A program made the translations under genes and the position numbers. This document shows positions 41,876-51,572 of a stretch of DNA of 64,000 bases, piece after piece (within the stretch, counting starts at the first letter, position 1; every line of letters begins with the position of its first letter). The notes below the pieces were generated by a model. That model did not search any database. It saw only the letters and a list, made by a program, of their open reading frames with translations, and was not told the origin of the DNA. The DNA is from Thainema sp966674685 (GTDB lineage: Bacteria; Cyanobacteriota; Cyanobacteriia; Phormidesmidales; Phormidesmidaceae), in NCBI GenBank assembly GCA_966674685.1, contig CBKWJC010000012.1:1-64000 (forward strand), given 5' to 3'.

Positions 41876-44191
41876 TTACAGAATATCGCCTAGAAACTGG
41901 GTGGTCATATCAGCCTCCATTGGCCTAGAAAATAGATACCCCTGGGCTAGTTCACACTTAAGCAGCTTAAGCTGGGTAACCTGCTTATTGCTTTCAACCC
42001 CTTCAGCTACGACCTCAATGCCCAAGTTCCAGGCTAGAGAGGCAACGGTGCGGATAATTTCGAGTTTGGAGAAATCAACATCGGCCTGCTGAATAAAGGA
42101 TGAGTCGATTTTGAGAATATCGATGGGAAACAGATGGAGGTGACTCAGTGAGGAGTAGCCCGTGCCGAAGTCATCCATACAGAGCTGTACGCCTAGTGCT
42201 TTGAGCTGATTCATCTGGATGGCAGCATGCTCAACATTTTCCATGATGGCGCTTTCGGTGATTTCTAAGGTTAGACAGCTCGGTTCTAGCCCTGTTTCTG
42301 CCAAAACAGATTGAATTTGGGCAATCAGATTATCTTGGGCGAACTGGCGACGCGCAACATTTACGCTAATGCTCAGTAGTGGGTCGCTACAGTACTGCGT
42401 TTGCCACTGGCGAATTTGCTGACAGGCTTGTTGTAGCGACCACCAACTGATTGGAATAATTAAACCTGTTTCTTCGGCAATTCTGATAAATTCGGCAGGC
42501 ATGACGATGCCCTTGGTGGGATGCTGCCAGCGAAGCAGGGCTTCAAATCCAAGAATGCGGCGGCTGCGTAGTGAGACGATGGGTTGATAATGAAGCTCAA
42601 ACTCCTGCCGATCAATGGCCTGACGCAGATCGGATTCCATGCTCAAAGCTGCGATCGCAGATTCTCGCATCGCCTGTGTGAAAAATGCATACTGTCCTTT
42701 TCCGGCTGCCTTCGCGTGGTACATGGCCGTATCCGCATCGCGTAGGAACTCGTCGGGTTGGGTATAGTTGGCGCTGCTCATCACAATGCCGATGCTGGCA
42801 TTGACGCAGACCTCGCGATCTTCTAGGCGAATTGGACGGCTCAGTTCCGCTTGAATTCGTTGAACGATGGTAATGGCTCTGTCTTCTGTATGAATATGTT
42901 CGAGGAGGGCAACAAATTCGTCTCCGCCCAGCCGCGCACAGGTATCGCTGTTGCGTAAGCTTTTTTTCAGTCGCTCGGCCACTGTAATCAGCAACTGATC
43001 GCCAATTAGATGCCCCATGCTATCGTTGATCAGCTTAAAGCGGTCTAGGTCTAGGAAAATCACAGCAAACGCCATATCCGGATAGCGCTGCACCATCTGC
43101 ATGGCGTGTTCTAGCCGATCCATAAACAGGGAGCGATTGGCTAGCCCAGTGAGTTGATCATGCAGGGCTAGATAGCGGAGCTGATCGTTGGTGGTTTTAC
43201 TAATCGTGATATCGGTTTGAAAGCCTGCGATTCGACGCGCTTCTCCGTAGGGATCGCGCAAGGCCAAACCCCGGCTCTGCATCCAGCGATAGGTGCCGTC
43301 GCGATGCAGCAGCCGAAATTCGCAGCGAAACTGTTCAGCCAGTCCCTGGCAGTGATATTCAACGGCTTGATGGAGCTGTTTAACGTCATCGGGATGAACG
43401 CGGCTCATCCACTCTGAGAGCGTATTATCTAGTTCATAATCAGCGTATCCGAGAGCAGATTTCCAGGCGGCTGAGAAATAGACGGTATTGGTGCGTAAGT
43501 TCCAGTCCCAGACGCCGTCGTGGGAGCCATTGACGGCCAGGGCATAGCGTTCTTCGCTTTCTCGCAGAACGGACTCAATGACCTGTAGATCACTGATTTG
43601 CTGCCGCAGTTTGGCCTGGATGGCTTCGGCCTGGATCATATGCTGAGATATTTCTTGCAGTTGCTGGCGTTCTAATGCCAATGTGATGAGCTGCCCAATT
43701 GCTCGCAAGAACATTAGTCCTTCACTGTAGTTGACAGATGGCTGCGATCGCACGGTTTGAATATCCAAAACGCCGTAGAAACAGGACTGTCTGCGAATTG
43801 GAATACTGATGCTGCTGAATGCCTGAGTCGAATTTACGGCCTGAAAACTATCGGGTACCCGGAAGCGATTTTCTTGGCTCCAATCTGCAATGATGAGGGG
43901 TTGGAGCATCCGCAGCAAGTAGTCACCATAGGAACCGGGTGCAGCCTCGATTTGGGGTGGTGTAGACAGTTGCGACCAGCCCATGCCAGCTTGCAGGTGA
44001 AGCACCTGCTGCTGCGGCAGATGCTGCCAAATCCCAACCCGCTGAACTGCGATCGCATTCGAGATACTATAGACAACCTGTTCCATAAACTGAGGAACGG
44101 ACAGGTCTTGCTGAAGCAGCGTTTCCAGCTCAGCGAGAGCCGCATTAAGAGTAGTAACATTCAGCTTCGGTGAGTTCATACCTTGCTTCAA
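41876..44191 (-). CDS. GAF-PAS-GGDEF-EAL cyclic-di-GMP protein
   Basis: The 771-residue protein has a GAF domain (residues about 20-175), a helical linker, a PAS/PAC domain (about 210-330, WDWNLRTNTVYFSAAWKSALGY), a GGDEF domain with an intact RLGGDEF, and an EAL domain (GFEALLRWQHP, EITESAIMENVE, MDDFGTGYSSLS, LKIDSSFI, AEGVES). An RxxD I-site (RNSD) lies five residues before GGDEF, so product inhibition is possible. Both catalytic motifs look complete, so it may make and degrade c-di-GMP. GAF/PAS input could bind a chromophore or ligand; the canonical bilin Cys was not identified. Confidence 0.93.
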   Translation of the reverse strand: MKQGMNSPKLNVTTLNAALAELETLLQQDLSVPQFMEQVVYSISNAIAVQRVGIWQHLPQQQVLHLQAGMGWSQLSTPPQIEAAPGSYGDYLLRMLQPLIIADWSQENRFRVPDSFQAVNSTQAFSSISIPIRRQSCFYGVLDIQTVRSQPSVNYSEGLMFLRAIGQLITLALERQQLQEISQHMIQAEAIQAKLRQQISDLQVIESVLRESEERYALAVNGSHDGVWDWNLRTNTVYFSAAWKSALGYADYELDNTLSEWMSRVHPDDVKQLHQAVEYHCQGLAEQFRCEFRLLHRDGTYRWMQSRGLALRDPYGEARRIAGFQTDITISKTTNDQLRYLALHDQLTGLANRSLFMDRLEHAMQMVQRYPDMAFAVIFLDLDRFKLINDSMGHLIGDQLLITVAERLKKSLRNSDTCARLGGDEFVALLEHIHTEDRAITIVQRIQAELSRPIRLEDREVCVNASIGIVMSSANYTQPDEFLRDADTAMYHAKAAGKGQYAFFTQAMRESAIAALSMESDLRQAIDRQEFELHYQPIVSLRSRRILGFEALLRWQHPTKGIVMPAEFIRIAEETGLIIPISWWSLQQACQQIRQWQTQYCSDPLLSISVNVARRQFAQDNLIAQIQSVLAETGLEPSCLTLEITESAIMENVEHAAIQMNQLKALGVQLCMDDFGTGYSSLSHLHLFPIDILKIDSSFIQQADVDFSKLEIIRTVASLAWNLGIEVVAEGVESNKQVTQLKLLKCELAQGYLFSRPMEADMTTQFLGDIL

Positions 44192-44292
44192 CTATTCAGA
44201 CTCATGGTGACTGTCTTACTATCTAGAAAGCCCATAATGGCCTGATTTCTCACAGTTTTCACGGAATGACTTTCATGCTTAGATCGGTATGC

Positions 44293-44392
44293 TCACATCT
44301 TGCACCGTGCACGTTGAGCACTTGAACGCGGTGATTTTGCCAGCGGGATGTGGCGGCAAAATCACCCTTCTGAGTTTTGGTGCAAGATGTGA
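44293..44392. repeat. Intact 100-bp palindromic repeat, family 4
   Basis: Outer arms TCACATCTTGCACC (44293-44306) and GGTGCAAGATGTGA (44379-44392), inner arms GGTGATTTTGCC (44330-44341) and GGCAAAATCACC (44355-44366). It ends two bases before the rarA start codon. Copies occur at 10661, 20953 (decayed) and 33663 (interrupted). Confidence 0.8.
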
Positions 44393-44394
44393 AT

Positions 44395-46650
44395 ATGGAT
44401 TTATTTGATCATCACCGTCAGCAACAGATCGAAGCCGAAGCGCCACTGGCGGCGCGGATGCGTCCCCGTACGCTGCAAGAATATGTCGGGCAGGGCCACA
44501 TTTTGGCACCGGGACGGCTGCTGCGACGGGCAATTGAAGCCGATCAGCTCTCGTCGCTGATTTTCTATGGGCCGCCGGGGACGGGGAAAACGACGCTGGC
44601 GCGGGTGATTGCCAATCGCACGCAGGCGGATTTTATTGCCATCAATGCGGTTTTGGCCGGAGTGCAGGCGATTCGAGATGCGATCGCACAGGCGCAGGAT
44701 CGACGTGGTCAGTTTGGCAAACGGACGCTGCTGTTTATTGACGAGGTGCATCGGTTCAACAAGGCGCAGCAGGATGCGCTGTTGCCCTGGGTGGAAAACG
44801 GCACGGTGATTCTGATCGGGGCGACGACGGAAAATCCCTATTTTGAAGTAAACAAAGCCTTGGTCAGCCGTTCGCGTGTTTTTCAGCTCAAGCCGCTATC
44901 GGCGGAGGACTTGCGCCAGATTGTGCAGCAAACGCTCCAGGATCCAGAACGCGGCTACGGCCAGCAATCCGTTGAGCTTGAGCCACAGGCGCTGGATCAC
45001 CTGATTAACGTCGCCAACGGTGATGCGCGGGCGTTGCTGAATGCGCTGGAACTCGCAGTCGAAACCACTCCGCCCAATCCCAATGGGTCTATCCAAATTT
45101 CCCTCTCGGTGGCCGAAGAATCGATCCAGCAGCGAGCGGTTCTTTACGACAAAGAAGGCGATGCCCATTTCGACACGATTAGCGCCTTTATTAAGAGCCT
45201 GCGCGGTTCTGACCCCGATGCGGCACTGTACTGGCTGGCGCGGATGATCTACAGCGGCGAAAATCCCCATTATTTATTTCGACGCATGTTAGTGCTGGCC
45301 AGTGAGGATATCGGGCTGGCTGACTCGCAAGCCATCGTCGTCGTCCAGTCCTGCGCCGCCACGTTTGATCGGGTGGGACTGCCGGAAGGTCACTACGCGC
45401 TGGCTCACGCCGCGCTGTATCTCGCTAATGCGCCCAAGTCGAACAGCGTCCTGGGCTTTTTCGATGCGCTGAAGCTGGTGGAGCAGGAGCAGGCCGACGA
45501 TGTGCCCAATCACCTCAAGGATGCCACCCGCGATCGCAACACGCTGGGTCACGGTGCAGGCTATCGCTATCCCCACGCCTACCGCGATCACTGGGTAGCG
45601 CAGCAGTACCTACCGGGTAATCTCCAGGGGCAGGTGTTTTATCAGCCGTCTAATCAGGGAGCGGAAGACCACATCCGTCGCCAAGTTGCCCGTCGCCGCG
45701 AGGAGCAGCTAGCGGCGCTACTCGACGACATCGGCACCTCTCCCGTCGAAAATCTCACCTTTTCACCGCCGAATAAAAGCCAGGATCGCTGGCTACAGCG
45801 CACGATTGGTCAACTGGGTCAGCGGCTCGGCCAAGTCCGCGATCGCATATTCACCCTCGCTCATCTCCAACGTCACTATATTGTGCTGGATCTCAACGCC
45901 GGAACTGGATTGCTCACCTGGGAAGCCCTGCGCCAAGTCCCGGAAGGTGGCGTTTACGCGCGTACGACAACTGACGCAGAAGCGAAAACGCTCAAGGAAC
46001 TGGCCGAAAACTTACCCGCACTCCAGCGACCCATCGTGTTTAGCTGTCCAGATCTCGATCAGATTACGCAGCCCAATTCCCCGATTGCAGAAGTGCGGTT
46101 TGACTGCGTTATTGGGCGCAATGCGCTGACGGCTAATGGCGGTAATCCTGAGCATTGGTCAAAACTGCTAAGTGCGATCGCAGATTTGCTAACCGATAAC
46201 GGTCAAGTCATCCTGGCCGAAACCATCCCGTTGCGATCGCAGCGTCTCTACCGCTGGCTGCAACCAGATTGGCTCTCCGCAGACCTGTATCAGCGCTTAG
46301 TCGCCGCCGAAGACAGTATTTACGATGCCAAACAGCCCACGTCACAGTCCAACCTGAACTGGGACGTGGAGCAGCTCAGTCAAGCATTCACAACCGCAGG
46401 TTTGCAGTCCACTATCGAAGTCGAGCAAATCCAAGCCGATTTACGCATTACCCCCGCTCTGATCGACCGCTGGTTCCGCATTTCCCCCCCATCCAACTCC
46501 CCAAATCCCACCACCGCCTCCTATGCCGATCACCTCTCCCAGCAGCTAACATCGGACGAAATTCAGGAGACTAAAACCATTTTTATGCGTCATTTAAGCC
46601 AACAGGTTTTATCCTGGGACAGCGCGATCGCAATTGTCCAAGCGTTATGA
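44395..46650 (+). CDS. rarA: RarA/MgsA recombination ATPase fused to a methyltransferase-like domain
   Basis: The 751-residue protein has an N-terminal RarA AAA+ domain (residues about 1-430): MRPRTLQEYVGQGHIL, Walker A GPPGTGKTT, Walker B LLFIDEVHRF, and VENGTVILIGATTENP. The RarA C-terminal part has YPHAYRDHWVAQQYLP. The last ~300 residues hold a Rossmann-like methyltransferase region (HYIVLDLNAGTGLLTWEAL, LLTDNGQVILAETIPL). This fusion is typical of cyanobacteria. RarA acts at stalled replication forks. The start directly follows a palindromic repeat, and the only upstream purine-rich tract lies within the repeat. Confidence 0.92.
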   Translation: MDLFDHHRQQQIEAEAPLAARMRPRTLQEYVGQGHILAPGRLLRRAIEADQLSSLIFYGPPGTGKTTLARVIANRTQADFIAINAVLAGVQAIRDAIAQAQDRRGQFGKRTLLFIDEVHRFNKAQQDALLPWVENGTVILIGATTENPYFEVNKALVSRSRVFQLKPLSAEDLRQIVQQTLQDPERGYGQQSVELEPQALDHLINVANGDARALLNALELAVETTPPNPNGSIQISLSVAEESIQQRAVLYDKEGDAHFDTISAFIKSLRGSDPDAALYWLARMIYSGENPHYLFRRMLVLASEDIGLADSQAIVVVQSCAATFDRVGLPEGHYALAHAALYLANAPKSNSVLGFFDALKLVEQEQADDVPNHLKDATRDRNTLGHGAGYRYPHAYRDHWVAQQYLPGNLQGQVFYQPSNQGAEDHIRRQVARRREEQLAALLDDIGTSPVENLTFSPPNKSQDRWLQRTIGQLGQRLGQVRDRIFTLAHLQRHYIVLDLNAGTGLLTWEALRQVPEGGVYARTTTDAEAKTLKELAENLPALQRPIVFSCPDLDQITQPNSPIAEVRFDCVIGRNALTANGGNPEHWSKLLSAIADLLTDNGQVILAETIPLRSQRLYRWLQPDWLSADLYQRLVAAEDSIYDAKQPTSQSNLNWDVEQLSQAFTTAGLQSTIEVEQIQADLRITPALIDRWFRISPPSNSPNPTTASYADHLSQQLTSDEIQETKTIFMRHLSQQVLSWDSAIAIVQAL

Positions 46651-46657
46651 TCAGCCC

Positions 46658-47305
46658 ATGATTGAGTTCTTTATTGCAGGCGGAGTTGTGATGATTCCCC
46701 TGCTCATCCTGTTTATTATTGCCATTGTGCTAGTCGTAGAACGCCTGCTGTTCTGGCAGCGAATTACTCGTCGTCAGCAGAAAGTTGTCCACAACGTGCT
46801 GATGGCCTATCGCCGAGATCCAACTGCGGTCAAAGCCCTGCTGAAGCAAAATATTGATTTGCCCATTGCCCGCATTTTCTTGGATGCCCTTAGCCTGAAG
46901 CAGGCCACGCCCGATGATTTCCGCTTGGCATTGGAAAGCGCGACCCAGGCCGAGCTGCCCCGACTGAAGCGGTTTACGGTCGTGTTTGAAACGATTATCA
47001 GCGTCGCTCCCCTGCTCGGCCTACTGGGGACAATTCTGGGTCTGATCACCTCATTCGCGTCGATCAATATTGGCGATGTTGGTGGGACAAATACGGCAGA
47101 AGTGACGGGTGGCATCAGTGAAGCTCTAATTTCCACGGCGGCGGGACTGGTTGTAGCGATCTTTACACTCCTTTTCGCTAACGCTTTTCGCAGCCTGTAC
47201 AAGCGCCAAATTGCCCTGATTCAAGAATATGGCGGTCAGCTAGAGTTGATGTATCGCCGCTGGTATGAAACTGCTCGTCGAGGTCATCCCTATGCGTCTC
47301 CCTGA
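46658..47305 (+). CDS. exbB: ExbB/TolQ/MotA-type proton channel protein
   Basis: The 215-residue protein has three membrane helices (GGVVMIPLLILFIIAIVLVVE; VFETIISVAPLLGLLGTILGLITSF; EALISTAAGLVVAIFTLLFANAF) and the ExbB signature around GTILGLITSF. It forms a pentamer with ExbD and uses the proton gradient to power TonB or Tol systems. Starts at ATG 46658, eight bases after the rarA stop; the frame is open to 46634. The exbD start overlaps its end by 14 bp. No TonB or receptor gene is present. Confidence 0.9.
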   Translation: MIEFFIAGGVVMIPLLILFIIAIVLVVERLLFWQRITRRQQKVVHNVLMAYRRDPTAVKALLKQNIDLPIARIFLDALSLKQATPDDFRLALESATQAELPRLKRFTVVFETIISVAPLLGLLGTILGLITSFASINIGDVGGTNTAEVTGGISEALISTAAGLVVAIFTLLFANAFRSLYKRQIALIQEYGGQLELMYRRWYETARRGHPYASP

Positions 47306-47765
47306 AGAACCGGACATTCCCCCCCAGCTCAATATCGTGCCGATGATTGATGTCATCTTCGCGATTTTGACGTTCTTTATTGTCTCCACGCTGTTCCTCA
47401 CCCGCTCAGAAGGCTTGCCCGTTAACCTGCCACAGGCCGCCACTGCCGAGATGCAGCAGAATACCCCCGTGACCGTGACGATTGCCGCCGATGGTGCGAT
47501 CGCACTTAACCGAACTCCCACAGAACTCGATGCTCTTCAGTCCAGCATTGTGGCCTTGCTGACCGATCAAAACAATAAGCTCGTCGTGATCAACGCCGAT
47601 GAAGCCGTCCCCCACGGGCGCGTCGTCGCCATCATGGATCAAATTCGCCAAATTGACGGTGTCCAAATGGGCATCGCCACCCAGCGCCCTGCTCCTGAAC
47701 CCGCAACGCCAGAACCAGAACCAGAACCAGATATAGATATAGACGATACGGATGCTGCCCCATAG
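47292..47765 (+). CDS. exbD: ExbD/TolR biopolymer transport protein
   Basis: The 157-residue protein has the ExbD layout: short N-terminus, one membrane helix with the proton-relay Asp (LNIVPMIDVIFAILTFFIV), and a periplasmic domain with VPHGRVVAIMDQIRQIDG. The C-terminal tail is Pro/Glu/Asp-rich (PEPEPEPDIDIDD). Begins at ATG 47292 inside the end of exbB, so the two are translationally coupled. The ORF is open slightly upstream, but that would overlap more of exbB. Confidence 0.9.
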   Translation: MRLPEEPDIPPQLNIVPMIDVIFAILTFFIVSTLFLTRSEGLPVNLPQAATAEMQQNTPVTVTIAADGAIALNRTPTELDALQSSIVALLTDQNNKLVVINADEAVPHGRVVAIMDQIRQIDGVQMGIATQRPAPEPATPEPEPEPDIDIDDTDAAP

Positions 47766-47798
47766 GTCAAGCATTTGTGGCTATCCTAAAGGGAGATA

Positions 47799-48080
47799 AT
47801 GCCATCCGACGAGATCGAGCCAATGCTGAATATTTCTTTGCCAGAGCCGATTCAAGCGTTTGTTGAAGAGCAAGCAAAAGCAGCAGGATTTCACTCAGCC
47901 AGTGAGTATGTCTATCAGCTCATTTTGCAAGAACAGGCCCGAATTGCTCAGCAGGGACGAATTGAATCACTACTGCTAAACGGACTAGACAGTGGAGATT
48001 CGGTTGAAGCAACAGATGATTGGTGGGAGCAAAAGCGTACTCAGCTAATTAAGCAATTTCAGCAGCCGGAGCATGACTAA
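47799..48080 (+). CDS. Antitoxin, ParD/CopG-like
   Basis: The 93-residue protein has the ParD-type ribbon-helix-helix N-terminus (LNISLPEPIQAFVEEQAKAAGFHSASEYVYQLI) and a flexible acidic C-terminus that would wrap the toxin. ParD proteins bind their own promoter and neutralise ParE. It overlaps the toxin gene by 8 bp. MLNISLP at 47823 is an alternative start; GGGAG lies at 47791-47795. Confidence 0.85.
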   Translation: MPSDEIEPMLNISLPEPIQAFVEEQAKAAGFHSASEYVYQLILQEQARIAQQGRIESLLLNGLDSGDSVEATDDWWEQKRTQLIKQFQQPEHD

Positions 48081-48393
48081 ACGCATTGTTATCCGGCCAA
48101 AAGCGAGTCAGGATTTGGACGAACATTTTGCCTACATTGCCCAAGACAATCTTGAATCGGCTTTGCAATTTTTTGATTCAGCCCGTTTGACCATTGCACA
48201 ACTTGCCAAAATGCCGGGGCTTGGGAGCCTCTATTCAGTTCGTAGTCAGCGATTGAATGGGCTGCGGAAGTGGGCTGTAAAAGGTTTCAGAAAACACTTG
48301 ATTTTCTATCTTGTTCGAAAAGATGAGATTGAGGTTGTGCGAATTCTCTACGCAGCACAAGATATCAACAGTATTTTGGATCGTATGGAGTAA
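48073..48393 (+). CDS. Toxin, RelE/ParE superfamily
   Basis: The 106-residue protein matches ParE: RIVIRPKASQDLDEHFAYIAQDNLESALQFFDSA, LAKMPGLGS, RKWAVKGFRKHLIFYLVRKDEIEVVRILYAAQDI. ParE toxins poison DNA gyrase, RelE-type cleave mRNA on the ribosome; ParE is the better match. Overlap with the antitoxin gene supports a two-gene operon. Confidence 0.88.
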   Translation: MTKRIVIRPKASQDLDEHFAYIAQDNLESALQFFDSARLTIAQLAKMPGLGSLYSVRSQRLNGLRKWAVKGFRKHLIFYLVRKDEIEVVRILYAAQDINSILDRME

Positions 48394-48519
48394 AGCTTGG
48401 GTAATCGCACTTCACTGGCACCTCATTAACCATTGCCAAAAATTGCTAATCATTACTAAATCCCCCAGCTCTAGCGTCGATCGGCCATTATAGAAACAGG
48501 AGAAGAGCGGACAGCAGCC

Positions 48520-50355
48520 ATGTTGTTCGTTTTTTGGATTGTCTATATGATCCCTCCTGAATCTTCGTCTCCTGCCGTGCCGGAGCCGTCCGCTAAACCA
48601 TCCAGCTCATCTGCCGAACGAAACTTGAGAGCGTTTCTGATTCAGTTCTTTCGGCGGGTTAAAAGTTTTTTAGATGCCCAAGCGTTACCTTACGTTGCCA
48701 ACAAAACCTGTGAAGTGTACTTAGGTGACAGCCATAAATCTCATCAAGTGAAGTGTCGGCGAATTTTGCGATCGCGCCTTGAACTCAACCCCACACAGCT
48801 CCAGCATTTTTTCCAGACCTCAGTGGGAGACATGCTAGTGGGCTGGTTTGAGCACTTTTTTCATTTACCAAACCATCACGACCATTATCCTGACAAACGC
48901 CATGCGCTGAAGGAAATGCTGATTCAGATGGCGGCTGATCCAGAAGGCTTGTCGCTGCTGAGCTTCTTGCGACGTTTCCCGGACACGATTCAGTTCAACA
49001 CCGATCAGCTCTTGTTCACGGCGAAACGAGTGGAGTTGATGCTGCAAGAAACTGAGCGCACCATTGCCGTTGTGCGCGAACTGGCAGCTCAAGAGCAGCA
49101 GACTGCACCTGCCGTTAACTTTGCCGAGCTGCCCGATTTGCGACAGCGGGGAGATTTCACCGTCAAGCGATTTCGGTTTGTCCTGGATGAGACACAGCGG
49201 CATCAGGTAGACGACGGGGACGAGTTGCGATCTCTATCTGTCACCTGCTACGAGCCGCAGCCCTGGCCGGAGAAAATGCCTGTGATTGTGCAGTCCCACG
49301 GGCTGGCCTCTAGCCCAGAGGACATGGAACTTTATGGCCGACACTTGGCTTCTCATGGCTATTTTGTGGTCGCTCCGCAGCACTCCGGCAGCGATATCAG
49401 CTATGTGCGACAGATGCTTCAGGGCGAGACGGCTGAGCTATTTAAGTGGACGGAGTTTGTGAATCGTCCGCTGGATATTCAAGATGCACTGGATGAGTTA
49501 GAGCGCCGCAATGCAGAAGTTTATGATAATCGCTTACAGCTCAAGGCCGTGGGGATTATGGGCTACTCGTTTGGTGCGTATACGGCGTTTGCCCTAGCGG
49601 GAGCCGATATTCACTTTGAAACGCTGGAAAGTGCCTGTGGCGCAACGATTCATGACCCGAACATTTCGCTTTTGCTCCAGTGCCAAGCCCTCGGCCTGCC
49701 GCGTCAGCGATATCACTTACTTGATCCACGCATTCAGGCGATTCTTTCGCTTGACTCAGTGGGCAGTGAAGTTTTTGGCCCAATGGGGATGGCAAACGTG
49801 CAAATACCCGCCATGCTAGTGGCAGGGAGCCACGATCCGGCTGCACCTCTTGCGTTGGAGCAAATTCGCATGTTCCACTGGCTGCAAAACACCGATGCCT
49901 ATTTAGCGCTAATGCAGGGTAAATCTCACCTGCGGGATGCGCGGCGTTTAGTCCGCCTGCTGGATCTGCACATCAACGTTTCACCTAGCCCCAACCGCAG
50001 TGCTACTGATGTACTGCTGCCCTTTGAGTCCTATGTCAAAGCGTTGAGTTTGGCTTTCTTTGGTGTACATATTAAACAGGAACGTGCGATCGCACCCTAC
50101 CTCAGCTCCAGCTACGCCAAGCACCTCAGCCAGTCCCCCTACGATTTCTGGCTGATCAGCCAAGCCTCCAAACCCCAGCTCGATCAACAATTAGAGCAGT
50201 TAGATATCAACCTCGTTGCCGAACTCATCGACCCTACTCTCGACTCATCTCCTAACCGCTCCCCTGCCCCCCTAGCCCCTTCATCCCCCCCTCAGTCACC
50301 CGTCCCCCCTCCCTACCCATCTACCCTCGACTCATCCACGGAGAACCCAGCATGA
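48520..50355 (+). CDS. Alpha/beta hydrolase with DUF1400-like N-terminal domain
   Basis: The 611-residue protein has an N-terminal helical domain (residues about 50-190, with RSRLELNPTQLQHFF and IQFNTDQLLFTAKRVELML, like DUF1400) and an alpha/beta hydrolase domain: MPVIVQSHGLASSPEDM, nucleophile GYSFGAYTAF, AILSLDSVG, ILMVAG-like PAMLVAGSHDPAAPL, and KSHLRDARR. It resembles PAF-acetylhydrolase/lipase-like enzymes of cyanobacteria. The C-terminal 40 residues are Pro/Ser-rich. No signal peptide is clear. Its stop overlaps the next gene's start (ATGA). Confidence 0.8.
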   Translation: MLFVFWIVYMIPPESSSPAVPEPSAKPSSSSAERNLRAFLIQFFRRVKSFLDAQALPYVANKTCEVYLGDSHKSHQVKCRRILRSRLELNPTQLQHFFQTSVGDMLVGWFEHFFHLPNHHDHYPDKRHALKEMLIQMAADPEGLSLLSFLRRFPDTIQFNTDQLLFTAKRVELMLQETERTIAVVRELAAQEQQTAPAVNFAELPDLRQRGDFTVKRFRFVLDETQRHQVDDGDELRSLSVTCYEPQPWPEKMPVIVQSHGLASSPEDMELYGRHLASHGYFVVAPQHSGSDISYVRQMLQGETAELFKWTEFVNRPLDIQDALDELERRNAEVYDNRLQLKAVGIMGYSFGAYTAFALAGADIHFETLESACGATIHDPNISLLLQCQALGLPRQRYHLLDPRIQAILSLDSVGSEVFGPMGMANVQIPAMLVAGSHDPAAPLALEQIRMFHWLQNTDAYLALMQGKSHLRDARRLVRLLDLHINVSPSPNRSATDVLLPFESYVKALSLAFFGVHIKQERAIAPYLSSSYAKHLSQSPYDFWLISQASKPQLDQQLEQLDINLVAELIDPTLDSSPNRSPAPLAPSSPPQSPVPPPYPSTLDSSTENPA

Positions 50356-51254
50356 AACGCACCGAAGGACGATTTACAACCGTTGACGGACTAGAGCTGT
50401 ATTATCAACAGTGGCACCCAGATGGCGAGGTCAAGGCTGGACTGCTGATTGTGCATGGCTTAGGAGCGCGGAGCGGCTGGTTTGAGAGTGTGGTTCAGGC
50501 ACTATTGCCGCAGGGAATTACGGTCTATGAGTATGACCTGCGGGGACATGGTCGTTCACCCGGACAGCGGGGCCATATCCAGTCTTGGCAGCAGCATCGC
50601 CAGGATCTGCACCAGTGCTGGCAGTTGATGCGGAAGCGATTGCCGAATCAGCCCTGTTTTATCATGGGGCACAGCTTGGGCGGGGTAATCGTGTTGGACT
50701 ATGTGATGCACTGTGAGACAACTTGTGCCAATGGCGTGCTGCCGCCAGCGGGCATGATTTTGATGGCTCCGGCGATTGGGCCAGTGTGTGTCAGGTCAGT
50801 AAAGCTGTTAATTGGCCGAACGCTGTCGCGGATCTATCCTCGTTTCAGCCTCAACACCGGAATTTCCAGGGAGACAGCTTCTCGCGATCGCACAATTCTC
50901 GAAGCCTATGCGGCAGATAATCTACGCCACAGCAGGGGCACAGCCCGACTTTCTACGGAATTCATTCGGACGACCAACTGGATTCGCGCTCATCTGTCAG
51001 AGCTTAGTTTGCCAACGTTGGTGCTACAGGGCAGTGCGGATGCATTGACGCTAGAGGCAGGCAGCCGCTATCTGTTTGACCAGTTGCAGATGGATGATAA
51101 GCAGTATCGCCTCTATGAGGGGGGATACCATGATTTACACAATGATCTCTGTGCGGCAGAGGTGGTGGGGGATATAGCTACTTGGCTAAGTCAGCATGTG
51201 GCGGGCAAACGCATGGTCTGTAAGCTGCCGGAGCATTCACAGGTCAAGGCTTGA
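50352..51254 (+). CDS. Alpha/beta hydrolase, monoacylglycerol lipase-like
   Basis: The 300-residue protein is of the serine aminopeptidase S33/monoacylglycerol lipase type: LLIVHGLGARSGWFE, YDLRGHGRSPGQRGHI, nucleophile GHSLGG, LVLQGSADALT with the acid, and GGYHDLHND with the His. It likely cleaves monoacylglycerol or a lysophospholipid. Starts 4 bp inside the end of the preceding hydrolase gene, so they form a two-gene lipase unit. Its end overlaps the convergent toxin gene by 18 bp. Confidence 0.88.
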   Translation: MKRTEGRFTTVDGLELYYQQWHPDGEVKAGLLIVHGLGARSGWFESVVQALLPQGITVYEYDLRGHGRSPGQRGHIQSWQQHRQDLHQCWQLMRKRLPNQPCFIMGHSLGGVIVLDYVMHCETTCANGVLPPAGMILMAPAIGPVCVRSVKLLIGRTLSRIYPRFSLNTGISRETASRDRTILEAYAADNLRHSRGTARLSTEFIRTTNWIRAHLSELSLPTLVLQGSADALTLEAGSRYLFDQLQMDDKQYRLYEGGYHDLHNDLCAAEVVGDIATWLSQHVAGKRMVCKLPEHSQVKA

Positions 51255-51572
51255 TGGTGAAATTGTTAGCACTTCTTGGTAAGCGATGCCAGATGACTTA
51301 TAGATATCACCTCTAAAGCCCATATCGTAGACTCGCAACTCTTCCTGCTCTGGATCAATCGTAAATACTACACGAATTTTTCCAATTCGCATTCGCAGGA
51401 ACCCTTTCCATTCACCTTCCAGAGTTTTGATATCAAGTTCGCCTGCTGGAACTAGACCTGATTCTTCGACGGAATCTAGCAAGATAGCCAGCTTTTCTTG
51501 GATGCGCTCTTGCTCTTTGGGGGAAAGTTTCTTCAAGAACTTAATCGCTTTCTTGCTCAAGATTAGTTCCAT
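51237..51572 (-). CDS. Toxin, RelE/ParE family
   Basis: The 111-residue protein has LSKKAIKFLKKLSPKEQERIQEKL, IKTLEGEWKGFLRMRIGKIRVVFTIDPEQEELRVYDMGFRGDIY in order, the core of RelE-like mRNA interferases. The basic residues around RMRIGKIR would contact mRNA. The antitoxin ORF overlaps its start by 32 bp. Ribosome-dependent mRNA cleavage is the family expectation. Confidence 0.85.
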   Translation of the reverse strand: MELILSKKAIKFLKKLSPKEQERIQEKLAILLDSVEESGLVPAGELDIKTLEGEWKGFLRMRIGKIRVVFTIDPEQEELRVYDMGFRGDIYKSSGIAYQEVLTISPSSLDL

